Source of the DNA: JAYQUR01 sp038133505
GTDB lineage: Bacteria; Pseudomonadota; Alphaproteobacteria; MPNO01; UBA830
DNA length: 17,738 bases
Direction: 5' to 3'
NCBI GenBank assembly: GCA_038133505.1
Contig: JAYPTI010000055.1
Span: 1 to 17,738, forward strand
Below, in pieces: positions 6,944 through 13,830 of the stretch; within the stretch, counting starts at the first letter, position 1, and each line of letters opens with the position of its first letter. The notes under the pieces were generated by a model. That model was not told the origin of the DNA, did not search any database, and saw nothing but the letters and a program-made list of their open reading frames with translations. The translations under genes and the position numbers were made by a program.

Positions 6944-8122
6944 TCAGAACCGGCGCGAGGTTTCCAGCAGAATTTCCGTGCCGTTCGGGTCCTTGCCGTG
7001 ACGCGAATAGAAATGGAGCGTCTTCAGGACCGGCTCGTCGCTCGAGACGAAGAAGATCGCATCGCCGCCTGCTTCGTTCACGTGCTCGACCCATTCGCCG
7101 CCGGGCACGCAGAACGTGTCGAACGGCTCCCAGTCGAACCGCTTTCCGCCGATGACCGAATGGCCGCGCCCTTCGAAGACGGTGTAGATCAGGCTCGCAT
7201 TCTGGCGCGAGGGCAGGGTCGTCTCGCCCGGCCGCAGCATCTGGGCGAAGAACGTCATCGTGGAGTAGGGCGCACGGCCCGTGGTGGGATCGACATATTC
7301 GACCATCAGCCCGTCATAGGGGCTTCCCTCGCTGTCGCGCATGTTCTCGAGCAGCTCGCGCGTCGGCTCCCAGCGATAGACGTACATCGGAGACGCATTG
7401 CCCGTGCCCCGATCGTGGCTGACCGTGCGCGGCAGAAGGCCGCCCTTGCCGTAGGTCCGGAGGCTATGCTCGGGATGGAAGCGGTCGTCCTGCGTCTTCT
7501 TGCGGATCTTCTTGCCCGCGGCGTCCTCTTCGTAATAGTCGCTCTCGAAATACGTGGCGTTGAGCACGTTCACCAGCGGCATGTCGAGCACGCTGAGATT
7601 GACCGCACCGCCTTCGCCCTCGTTGCCGTGGTTGTGCCAGGTGTCGTGCGGCGTCAGCACTAGGTCGCCCGGCCCGAAGGTGATCGGCTCGCCCTCGACG
7701 CCGGTGAAGTTCGTGTGGCCGGTCAGGCCGAACCGGATGGCGTTCGGGGAGTGCCGGTGCGCCGGCGCGATCTCGTTCGGATTGTTGATGCGGTAGGCGG
7801 CGAACATGGTCGTCGTCGTCGCGATCAGGCCTTCAAGGGCCGGATTGCACATGATCAGCGACCGGCGCTCGCTTTCCTCCATGTCGATCAGCTCGCCTGC
7901 CTTTTCGAGGCAGGGCCCGATGTCGCTGTACTTCCAGATGTGGGGGACGGCCTTTTGGAATTTAGCCAGATCGCGGACCGCCTCGTGCTCTCCGGCTTTG
8001 CCGACCGACCAGAATTCGTAGAGGTTGAGGGCCTGCGTGCGTTCATGCAGGTCCGCCATTTCCGCATCCCAGTCGTAGCTGTTGGCTTGACGCTTCTGGT
8101 CGCCGCGCAAGGTGGTCGCCAT
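6944..8122 (-). CDS. Gentisate/salicylate 1,2-dioxygenase-like bicupin ring-cleaving dioxygenase
   Basis: A 392-residue bicupin. The N-terminal cupin has APAHRHSPNAIRFGL and LTPHDTWHNHG, giving a probable Fe(II) triad H122, H124, H163. From memory this is close in position to H119/H121/H160 of salicylate 1,2-dioxygenase. The second cupin (LPSRQNASLIYTVFEG...VPGGEWVEHVN) lacks the His pair and is probably structural, as in related enzymes. The family (gentisate, salicylate and 1-hydroxy-2-naphthoate dioxygenases) splits an aromatic ring between C1 and C2 with O2 in the cytoplasm. The length is nearer the salicylate/hydroxynaphthoate group than classical gentisate dioxygenase. Start ATG 8122 has GGGAG six bases upstream. 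It is divergent from purU across 153 bases. No maleylpyruvate isomerase or fumarylpyruvate hydrolase is in view, so the exact substrate is open. Confidence 0.85.
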   Translation of the reverse strand: MATTLRGDQKRQANSYDWDAEMADLHERTQALNLYEFWSVGKAGEHEAVRDLAKFQKAVPHIWKYSDIGPCLEKAGELIDMEESERRSLIMCNPALEGLIATTTTMFAAYRINNPNEIAPAHRHSPNAIRFGLTGHTNFTGVEGEPITFGPGDLVLTPHDTWHNHGNEGEGGAVNLSVLDMPLVNVLNATYFESDYYEEDAAGKKIRKKTQDDRFHPEHSLRTYGKGGLLPRTVSHDRGTGNASPMYVYRWEPTRELLENMRDSEGSPYDGLMVEYVDPTTGRAPYSTMTFFAQMLRPGETTLPSRQNASLIYTVFEGRGHSVIGGKRFDWEPFDTFCVPGGEWVEHVNEAGGDAIFFVSSDEPVLKTLHFYSRHGKDPNGTEILLETSRRF

Positions 8123-8275
8123 CTCGATCTCCCTATCCGATGACGAATCAATAGATGAATTTTCGCCCAGCGTCGACGTCCGGCACCGCCAGGGAGTGCT
8201 CCGAACGGCGGGTTGATTCACGCGGAGCGGCGGGATAGACAGGCGCCTTCGCAACGTCAGCTTGGCAATTTACCC

Positions 8276-9130
8276 ATGAGTTCCCGCCATATCCTCACGA
8301 CGGCCTGCGCCGATCAGCCGGGCATCGTCGCCGCGGTTTCCGGGTTCCTGACGGATTCCGGCTGCACCGGCGACGATGCCGCGTTCTTCTCCGATGCCGA
8401 CTCCGGCCGGTTTTTCGGGCGTTCGGTTTTCACCATCGAGCGCGAGGGCGTCACCGGAGAGATGATCGAGTCCTGGTTCGGCCAGGTCGCGCACAAGTAC
8501 GACATGGACTGGAACATCTACGACACCGCGTCGCCGATGAAGGTGATGCTCATGGTCTCGAAGTTCGATCATTGCCTCAACGACCTGCTCTACCGCTACC
8601 GGATCGGCGCATTGCCGATGGAAGTGACCGCGATCGTCTCGAACCACCCCGACGCCAAGCCGCTCGCCGACGCGGCTGGTATCCCCTATCACCATATTCC
8701 CGTGACGAAGGACACCAAGCCCGAGGCCGAGGCGAAGCTCTGGGACCTGATCGGCGAGACCGGCACCGACCTCGTCGTCCTCGCGCGTTACATGCAGGTC
8801 CTGTCCGACGATCTGTGCCGCAAGCTCGGCAGCCGGGCGGTCAACATCCACCATTCGTTTCTGCCCGGGTTCAAGGGCGCGAAACCGTATCACCAGGCGT
8901 TCGAGCGCGGCGTTAAGCTGATCGGGGCGACGGCGCATTTCGTTACCGCCGATCTCGACGAGGGCCCGATCATCGAGCAGGCCGTCGAACGCGTCGATCA
9001 CACCGTCATGCCGGACGAGATGGTCGCGGTCGGCCGCGATATCGAGAGCGTCGTACTCGCGCGGGCGGTCAAATACGTGCTCGAGCGCCGCGTCCTTCAA
9101 AACGGCAAGAAAACCGTCGTCTTCAGGTAG
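8276..9130 (+). CDS. purU: Formyltetrahydrofolate deformylase PurU
   Basis: A 284-residue PurU. An N-terminal ACT-like domain (ILTTACADQPGIVAAVSGFL) is followed by a formyltransferase-fold domain: MVSKFDHCLNDLLYRY, AIVSNHPDAKPLA, IPYHHIPVT, LVVLARYMQVLS, NIHHSFLPGFKGAKPYHQA and HFVTADLDEGPI. The catalytic Asn-His-Asp correspond to N190, H192 and D228, spaced as in GAR transformylase (N106/H108/D144). It hydrolyses 10-formyl-THF to formate and THF, balancing the one-carbon pool; in alphaproteobacteria it often accompanies demethylation or other C1-releasing catabolism. The ACT segment reads CTGDDAAFFSDADSGRFFGR where most PurU have CNI...FFMR, a mild departure. ATG 8276 is preferred over upstream TTG 8213 because the conserved domain starts at once; no Shine-Dalgarno is seen. 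It converges on the next gene seven bases away. Confidence 0.93.
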   Translation: MSSRHILTTACADQPGIVAAVSGFLTDSGCTGDDAAFFSDADSGRFFGRSVFTIEREGVTGEMIESWFGQVAHKYDMDWNIYDTASPMKVMLMVSKFDHCLNDLLYRYRIGALPMEVTAIVSNHPDAKPLADAAGIPYHHIPVTKDTKPEAEAKLWDLIGETGTDLVVLARYMQVLSDDLCRKLGSRAVNIHHSFLPGFKGAKPYHQAFERGVKLIGATAHFVTADLDEGPIIEQAVERVDHTVMPDEMVAVGRDIESVVLARAVKYVLERRVLQNGKKTVVFR

Positions 9131-9137
9131 AAGCGCC

Positions 9138-9893
9138 TTACCGCAATCGTTCGCCGAGAAAATTCAGGATATCCGCCATCACCGCATCGCGCGGTTGGCG
9201 GAACCAGCGGCTGTCGCCGCGGTAGTTGTGGATGTAGCGGAACCGCTTGTAGCTCCGCATAAGTTTTTGCGTAAGCTCGTCCGTCCGCCGCCGTGCGCCG
9301 CGCCCTTCTTCGCGCCCGACGGTCACCAGGACCGACGCGCGGACCGCCTTGATCGCGTCGCCCCCGATGAACCGATCGAGCGTCATCGTCTCGGCCTCGG
9401 CGCGGCCCGTCATCGCGCTTGGCGACATGGCGACCGCCGCTGCGATGTCCGGCATACGCGCCAGCGCCCACAGCGCGATGGTTGCGCCTTCCTCGAAACC
9501 GACGAGAGCGATGCGGCGCGCATCGACGTCCTTGCGGCTGCGCAGGTAATCGAGCGCGGAAAGGACAGACGCGAGTCCCTCCTCGATCACCGCGTCGCCG
9601 TTGTCGCCGGTGCTTTCCGTCTCGCGGATGGGCGCGATCGCGACGAAACCCGCGTCGGCGAACGCGCGCGTAAAGTCGCCGACGTCGTAGCCGCCCTCGG
9701 CCGCCCGGTCCGCGCCGAGACGCCGGACATACGCGCCGTGAAGATAGACGATGGCGGGTGACTTGCCCTTGGCCGAGGCCGGCGTCGCCAGGTCGGCCTT
9801 GATCGCGCCGCCGGTCGGTAGCGAAAGCTCCACCTCCTCCGCCCGCGCGGGCAACGCGGCGAGCAGGAGCAGGGCGAACGCGAGCGGTCTCAC
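9138..9893 (-). CDS. Exported alpha/beta hydrolase-fold protein (dienelactone hydrolase-like) lacking catalytic residues
   Basis: A 251-residue protein with signal peptide MRPLAFALLLLAALPARA, cut before EEVELS. The fold is clear from IVYLHGAYVRRLG, FADAGFVAIAPIRETE, LDYLRSRKDVDARRIALVGFEEGATIALWAL and a C-terminal helix. The nucleophile elbow, normally GxSxG or GxCxG, reads GFEEG (132-136): Glu134 replaces Ser/Cys. The usual Asp loop is GREEGRGARR and the usual catalytic His segment is NYRGDSRWF, so no normal triad is visible. It is probably a periplasmic pseudo-enzyme or binding protein, or it uses unknown chemistry. The start is taken as GTG 9893 because it forms a GTGA overlap with the SDR stop and has GGAGGG 11 bases upstream; GTG 9905 is possible. 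It is co-transcribed with the SDR. Confidence 0.8.
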   Translation of the reverse strand: MRPLAFALLLLAALPARAEEVELSLPTGGAIKADLATPASAKGKSPAIVYLHGAYVRRLGADRAAEGGYDVGDFTRAFADAGFVAIAPIRETESTGDNGDAVIEEGLASVLSALDYLRSRKDVDARRIALVGFEEGATIALWALARMPDIAAAVAMSPSAMTGRAEAETMTLDRFIGGDAIKAVRASVLVTVGREEGRGARRRTDELTQKLMRSYKRFRYIHNYRGDSRWFRQPRDAVMADILNFLGERLR

Positions 9894-10675
9894 CAAGCCG
9901 TCCACCCTCCGTCGATGACGATGCTCGTGCCCGTTACCAGTCCCGACGCGGGGGAGGCGAGGAACAGGACGGCGCCCATGATGTCCTCGAGCTTGCCGAG
10001 TTCGCCCATCGGGATGCGGCCGAGCGTGTCGTCGCGGAATTCCTTGTTCTCGAAGTACGGCGCAGTCATCGGCGTCAGGATGAAGGTCGGGCCGACCGAG
10101 TTCACGCGGATCTTGTGGGGCGCAAGCTCGACGCCCATCGCCTTGGTCAGGCCTTCGACGGCGTGTTTCGAGGTGCAGTAGACGGTGCGGTTCGGCGCGC
10201 CGACATGGCCCATCTGCGACGACATATGAATGATCGAGCCGCCGTCGCCCTGCGCGATCATCTTCTTCGCGGCGACCTGAGAGGCGAAGAACAGCGATTT
10301 GACGTTTAGCCCCATGACCCGGTCGTAATTTTCTTCGGAGACGTTCACGAACGGCTCCGGAGCGTTGGTGCCGGCGTTGTTGACGAGGATGTCGATACGC
10401 GCCAATCCGCCGAGGCAGCGCTCGATGTCGGTCATGTCGGAGACGTCGCAGACGAGCGGTTGGGCGGCGCCGCCTTCCGAGGCAATTTCGGCCGCGACGG
10501 CCTCCAGTTCCGACAGCGTCCGGCTTACCAGCACGACGTCCGCACCCGCCGCGGCGAGGGCGAAAGCGCAGGCGCGGCCGAGCCCCCGGCCGGCGCCGGT
10601 GACCACGGCAACCTTGCCGTCGAGGCGCATTTCGGGCGTCTTGAGCGGGCCGTCCCGCAGCGCCGTTTCGTTCAT
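9890..10675 (-). CDS. Short-chain dehydrogenase/reductase (FabG-like)
   Basis: A 261-residue classical SDR. The cofactor loop is TGAGRGLG (26-33), with VSRTLSEL after beta-2 (R52 suggests NADP, not proof). CDVSD, NNAG (99-102), N124, S153, Y166 and K170 give a complete catalytic tetrad. The C-terminus ends VTGTSIVIDGGWTAW, the usual SDR ending. The first about 16 residues form a short extension. It oxidises or reduces a hydroxy/keto substrate in the cytoplasm. ATG 10675 is supported by GGGAGGA four bases upstream. Its stop overlaps the pseudo-hydrolase start as GTGA, and its start is divergent from the cyclase/HisD-like/cupin/MFS operon across 92 bases, so shared regulation is likely. The substrate cannot be read from the sequence. 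Confidence 0.9.
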   Translation of the reverse strand: MNETALRDGPLKTPEMRLDGKVAVVTGAGRGLGRACAFALAAAGADVVLVSRTLSELEAVAAEIASEGGAAQPLVCDVSDMTDIERCLGGLARIDILVNNAGTNAPEPFVNVSEENYDRVMGLNVKSLFFASQVAAKKMIAQGDGGSIIHMSSQMGHVGAPNRTVYCTSKHAVEGLTKAMGVELAPHKIRVNSVGPTFILTPMTAPYFENKEFRDDTLGRIPMGELGKLEDIMGAVLFLASPASGLVTGTSIVIDGGWTAW

Positions 10676-10696
10676 CCGTTCCTCCCGGGCGTCAAC

Positions 10697-10728
10697 TTGA
10701 CAGGGCATAGGCTATCCAACCTAATGCC
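10697..10728 (+). promoter_or_regulatory. sigma70-type promoter with inverted-repeat operator candidate
   Basis: TTGACA (10697-10702), a 17-base spacer and CCTAAT (10720-10725) form a good promoter for the cyclase operon, with transcription starting near 10732. Within it, GGCATAGG (10704-10711) and CCTAATGCC (10720-10728) are inverted repeats, differing by one extra T. A repressor bound there would cover the spacer and the -10. The same dyad lies 29 bases upstream of the divergent SDR start and could control both directions. Confidence 0.6.
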
Positions 10729-10767
10729 ATCAAACCGGGACACCAACAACGAACAGGAAGCGTCGCA

Positions 10768-11733
10768 ATGGTCCACAAATATTCGGACGGCAAACTGGAC
10801 ATGGGCATCCTCCGCGAGACGGCGGAGAAGTGCAAAAACTGGGGAAAATGGGGCCCGGACGACGAGGCGGGCACGCTCAACTACATCGGCCCGGAGGAGA
10901 TCATCGCCGCGGCCGGGCTGATCAGGAAGGGCAAGACCTTCTCGCTCGGCCTCAACTTCGACAATCAGGGCCCGCAGTCGGGGCTGTGGGGCAACCGCTT
11001 CAACCCGATCCACACCATGCTGGCGACCGGCACCGACGCCGTCGCGGGCAACCAGGACGAGGGCGGCATCCGCTACGCCGACGACATGGTCTCGCTGCCG
11101 CTCCAGTGCGGCACCCAGTGGGACGCGCTCGGCCACATCTTCTACGACGACAAGATGTGGAACGGCTACGACGCGGCGCTGGTCGATTCAAACGGCGCCC
11201 AGAAGAACGGCATCGAGAAGGTCAAGGACCGGATGGTCGGCCGCGGCGTGCTGCTCGACATCGCCAAGCACACCGGCGTCGCGGCGCTGTCCGAAGGCGA
11301 CGCGATCTCCCGCACCGATCTCGATGCGTGCGCCGAGGCGCAGGGCGTCGAGGTGAAGAAGGGCGATTTCGTGCTCGTCCGCACCGGCATGATGGAAGAG
11401 CGCCTCAAGAACGGCTGGGGCGGCTATGCCGGCGGCGATGCGCCCGGCCTGTCGTTCGACACCGCCGAGTGGCTCTACGAGAAGCAGGTCGCCGCGATCT
11501 GCTGCGATACCTGGGGCTGCGAGGTGCGACCGAACGAGACCAAGGACGCGCAGCAGCCCTGGCATTGGGTCGTGATCCCGATGATCGGCATCACTATGGG
11601 CGAGATCTTCGTGATGGGCGAACTGTCCGACGATTGCGAGCAGGACGGCGTTTGGGAGTTCTTCTTCTGCGCTCCCCCGCTGCCGGTGACCGGCGGCGGC
11701 GGCTCGCCGATCAATCCCATCGCGATCAAGTAG
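10768..11733 (+). CDS. Cyclase-family (PF04199, kynurenine formamidase-like) metal hydrolase, variant motif
   Basis: A 321-residue member of the cyclase/KynB/isatin hydrolase superfamily. It is longer than KynB (about 210) and belongs to the large catabolic subgroup with GPDDEAGTLNYIGPEEI near the N-terminus. The usual metal motif HxGTHxDxPxH is QCGTQWDALGH here (113-123): both leading histidines are Gln, while D119 and H123 remain. Other conserved parts are GVLLDIAKHTG, KKGDFVLVRTGMMEE, ICCDTWGCEVRPNE, HWVVIPMIGITMGEIF and the Pro/Gly-rich end PPLPVTGGGGSPINPIAI. Characterised members hydrolyse an amide or lactam, such as formylkynurenine or isatin; the substrate here is unknown. AGGAA eight bases before ATG 10768 supports the start. 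It heads a plus-strand operon under the TTGACA promoter. Confidence 0.88.
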   Translation: MVHKYSDGKLDMGILRETAEKCKNWGKWGPDDEAGTLNYIGPEEIIAAAGLIRKGKTFSLGLNFDNQGPQSGLWGNRFNPIHTMLATGTDAVAGNQDEGGIRYADDMVSLPLQCGTQWDALGHIFYDDKMWNGYDAALVDSNGAQKNGIEKVKDRMVGRGVLLDIAKHTGVAALSEGDAISRTDLDACAEAQGVEVKKGDFVLVRTGMMEERLKNGWGGYAGGDAPGLSFDTAEWLYEKQVAAICCDTWGCEVRPNETKDAQQPWHWVVIPMIGITMGEIFVMGELSDDCEQDGVWEFFFCAPPLPVTGGGGSPINPIAIK

Positions 11734-11751
11734 TACCTGGCTCGGTGGGCG

Positions 11752-11803
11752 CCCCCCCCCCCCACACCCCCCCACCGGCCCGGGGCCCGCGCGNNNNNNN
11801 NNN
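11752..11803. other. Low-complexity C-rich tract and 10-N assembly gap
   Basis: A run of 12 C (11752-11763), ACA, then seven C and GC-only sequence lead into 10 N at 11794-11803. The N block is a placeholder, so the true length between the cyclase and HisD-like genes is unknown. The flanking homopolymer is probably unreliable sequence at a contig end. No gene can be seen in 11734-11930. Confidence 0.9.
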
Positions 11804-11825
11804 CCCTCCCCCTGAAGGGAGAGGG
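11804..11825. repeat. REP-like CCCTC/GAGGG hairpin (first copy)
   Basis: CCCTCCCCC (11804-11812) pairs with GGGAGAGGG (11817-11825) at eight of nine positions around a TGAA loop. It starts exactly at the assembly gap, so it may be the visible end of a larger repeat. This CCCTCTCC/GGAGAGGG style is common in intergenic repeats of GC-rich alphaproteobacteria. Confidence 0.6.
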
Positions 11826-11856
11826 TACAGGCCGAGCCAACCGAAACATCTCGAAT

Positions 11857-11914
11857 CCCCTCTCCCCGCCTGCGGGCCGAAGCCGCAAAACGGGTGAGGG
11901 GGTTGGAGAGGGGG
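11857..11914. repeat. REP-like long dyad upstream of the HisD-like gene
   Basis: CCCCTCTCC (11857-11865) and GGAGAGGGG (11905-11913) are perfect inverted arms. An inner CCCGC/GCGGG hairpin sits at 11865-11876. The element ends 16 bases before ATG 11931, so it would fold in the 5' leader of the HisD-like gene. It shares its arm sequence with the hairpin at 11804-11825. Confidence 0.6.
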
Positions 11915-11930
11915 AAAAGGCAACGACACC

Positions 11931-13238
11931 ATGGCCAAACATCTGAAGGAACGCATCGGGGAGGCGGAGGCGAAGGAATACGACGCCCAGGTCCGCCGCA
12001 CCGTCGAGGATATTCTCCGGGACATCGAGGATCGCGGCGACGCGGCGGTCCGCGACCTGTCTGAAAAGTTCGACAAGTGGTCGCCCGCGAGCTTCCGCCT
12101 GTCGGACGAGGAAATCGCGGAACTGGTCGCGAGCGTTCCGCAGGAAACCATCGACGACATCAAGTTCGCGCAGGCGCAGGTCCGCAACTTCGCCCAGATC
12201 CAGCGCGACGCGCTGAAGGACGTCGAAGTCGAGACGCTGCCGGGCGTGAAGCTCGGCCACCGCAACATCCCGGTGAACTCCGTCGGCTGCTACGTGCCGG
12301 GCGGGCGCTATCCGATGGTCGCGTCGGCGCATATGAGCGTGGTGACGGCAAAGGTCGCGGGCGTAAAGCGCGTCATCGCCTGCACGCCGCCGACCGACGG
12401 CAAGCCGCACCCGGAGACCATCGCCGCGATGCATCTCGGCGGCGCCGACGAGATCTACCTGATGGGCGGCGTTCAGGCGGTCGGGGCGATGGCGATCGGC
12501 ACCGAGACCATCGCGCCGGTCGACATGCTGGTCGGGCCGGGCAACGCCTACGTCGCCGAGGCCAAGCGCCAGCTCTACGGCCGCGTCGGCATCGACCTGT
12601 TCGCCGGACCGACCGAGATCCTCGTCATCGCCGACGAGACCTCGGACGTCGAGGTGATCGCGACCGACCTGCTCGGCCAGGCCGAGCACGGCCCGACATC
12701 GCCCGCCATTCTGATCACGACGTCGGCGAAGCTCGCTGCCGATCTGCCGGCCGAGATCGACCGCCAGCTCGGACGCCTGCCGACGGCCGACGTCGCGGGC
12801 GACGCGTGGCGCGACTACGGCGAGATCATCCTGGTCGACGATATCGACGAGGCGGTGCGCGAGGCCGACCGCGTCGCGGCCGAGCATGTAGAGGTCCTGA
12901 CCGAGAACCCGCGCTATTTCCTCGAGAACATGACCAACTACGGCGCGCTGTTCCTCGGTCCCGAGACCAATGTCTCGTACGGCGACAAGGTGATCGGCAC
13001 CAATCACACGCTGCCGACCAAGGGCGCCGCGCGTTACACAGGCGGGCTGTGGGTCGGAAAGTTCCTCAAGACCTGCACCTATCAGGAGTGCACGGAGGAG
13101 GCGAGCGTCGTCGTCGGGGACTATTGCTCGCGGCTGTGCGCCATCGAGAAGTTCTGGGGGCACAAGGAACAGGCCGACCTGCGTCTCCGCCGCTACGGCG
13201 GGCGGAATATCGGCCTCGGCGCCGACGCCGCGGAATAA
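11931..13238 (+). CDS. Histidinol dehydrogenase-like NAD-dependent dehydrogenase (catabolic paralogue)
   Basis: A 435-residue protein of the HisD family with every metal and catalytic position kept: zinc ligands Q250, H253, D352 and H411, catalytic E318-H319 and H359. The spacing equals E. coli HisD (Q259, H262, E326/H327, D360, H367, H419) to within one residue. VGCYVPGGRYPM, VGPGNAYVAEAK, DLFAGPTEILVIAD and GTNHTLPTKGAARYTGG are also present. No histidine gene lies near, and the neighbours are catabolic, so it more likely oxidises another polyol or amino alcohol by two NAD-dependent steps, as HpsN does for sulfopropanediol. Sulfonate breakdown is not otherwise supported. AAGG ten bases before ATG 11931 could serve as ribosome site. 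An assembly gap and two hairpins separate it from the cyclase gene; the cupin follows after 24 bases. Confidence 0.88.
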   Translation: MAKHLKERIGEAEAKEYDAQVRRTVEDILRDIEDRGDAAVRDLSEKFDKWSPASFRLSDEEIAELVASVPQETIDDIKFAQAQVRNFAQIQRDALKDVEVETLPGVKLGHRNIPVNSVGCYVPGGRYPMVASAHMSVVTAKVAGVKRVIACTPPTDGKPHPETIAAMHLGGADEIYLMGGVQAVGAMAIGTETIAPVDMLVGPGNAYVAEAKRQLYGRVGIDLFAGPTEILVIADETSDVEVIATDLLGQAEHGPTSPAILITTSAKLAADLPAEIDRQLGRLPTADVAGDAWRDYGEIILVDDIDEAVREADRVAAEHVEVLTENPRYFLENMTNYGALFLGPETNVSYGDKVIGTNHTLPTKGAARYTGGLWVGKFLKTCTYQECTEEASVVVGDYCSRLCAIEKFWGHKEQADLRLRRYGGRNIGLGADAAE

Positions 13239-13262
13239 CTGGGCAAGGGAAGGAAAAGGGAC

Positions 13263-13790
13263 ATGGCAAACGTACAGGTCAGCCGGGACGACATGATCGC
13301 CCGGTTCGCGAAGTTCGGTAAGCTGACGCCGTCGAAGCAGGCATTCGTCGATACCCGCCTGCCGGAGCACGAGCGCGACATCTTCAACGTCATCGGCATG
13401 GGCGTCACGGAGGATCCCGATCTCAAGCCGGCGATCACCGCCGTGGAGGGCTTCAACGTCACCTATGTCGGCGCCGATCCCGGCAAGGGCGCGGCGCTGC
13501 ATGCGCATACGACGGTCGAGGTCTTTATCGCCATGAGCGGGCGGTGGGCCGTCTTCTGGGGCGACGAGGGCGAGAACGAGATCGAACTCGACACGTTCGA
13601 CTGCGTCTCGGTGCCGGTCGGTGTCATGCGCGGTTTCCGCAACATCGGCGACGGCCATGCGCACCTGATGGCCATTCTCGGCGGCAAGGATGCCGGTAAG
13701 GTGAGCTGGGCCGACTCCGTTCTGGAGCGTGCGCACGACTCGGGCCTCTCGCTCGACGAGAAGGGCAATATCATCGAAGCCGCCGAGTAG
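13263..13790 (+). CDS. Small single-domain cupin protein
   Basis: A 175-residue protein with one cupin domain. Motif 1 is G-AALHAHTTVEVFIAMSG, giving metal-ligand candidates H80, H82 and E86. Motif 2 is VSVPVGVMRGFRN (116-127), where the usual His (PxGxxH) is Arg123, so the metal site may have only three ligands. A helical N-terminal stretch of about 60 residues precedes it, and the last 30 residues are charged. Such cupins may be isomerases, dioxygenases or binding proteins; the activity cannot be named. ATG 13263 lies 24 bases after the HisD-like stop, with AAGGG two bases upstream and GGAA a little further back. The same operon continues into the MFS gene, so a role on the same substrate is likely. 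Confidence 0.85.
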   Translation: MANVQVSRDDMIARFAKFGKLTPSKQAFVDTRLPEHERDIFNVIGMGVTEDPDLKPAITAVEGFNVTYVGADPGKGAALHAHTTVEVFIAMSGRWAVFWGDEGENEIELDTFDCVSVPVGVMRGFRNIGDGHAHLMAILGGKDAGKVSWADSVLERAHDSGLSLDEKGNIIEAAE

Positions 13791-13830
13791 GCAGGCATCG
13801 GGCAGTCAGAAGGAAAGCGACCCGGTCAGC

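Noticed and set aside
6827..7663. Plus-strand open frame across the dioxygenase gene
   Set aside because: It lies antisense to a gene with clear cupin motifs and its own translation shows no domain or plausible start signal.
9903..9905. GTG 9905 as start of the pseudo-hydrolase
   Set aside because: The GGAGG there touches the start codon with no spacing; GTG 9893 overlaps the SDR stop and gives a cleaner signal peptide.
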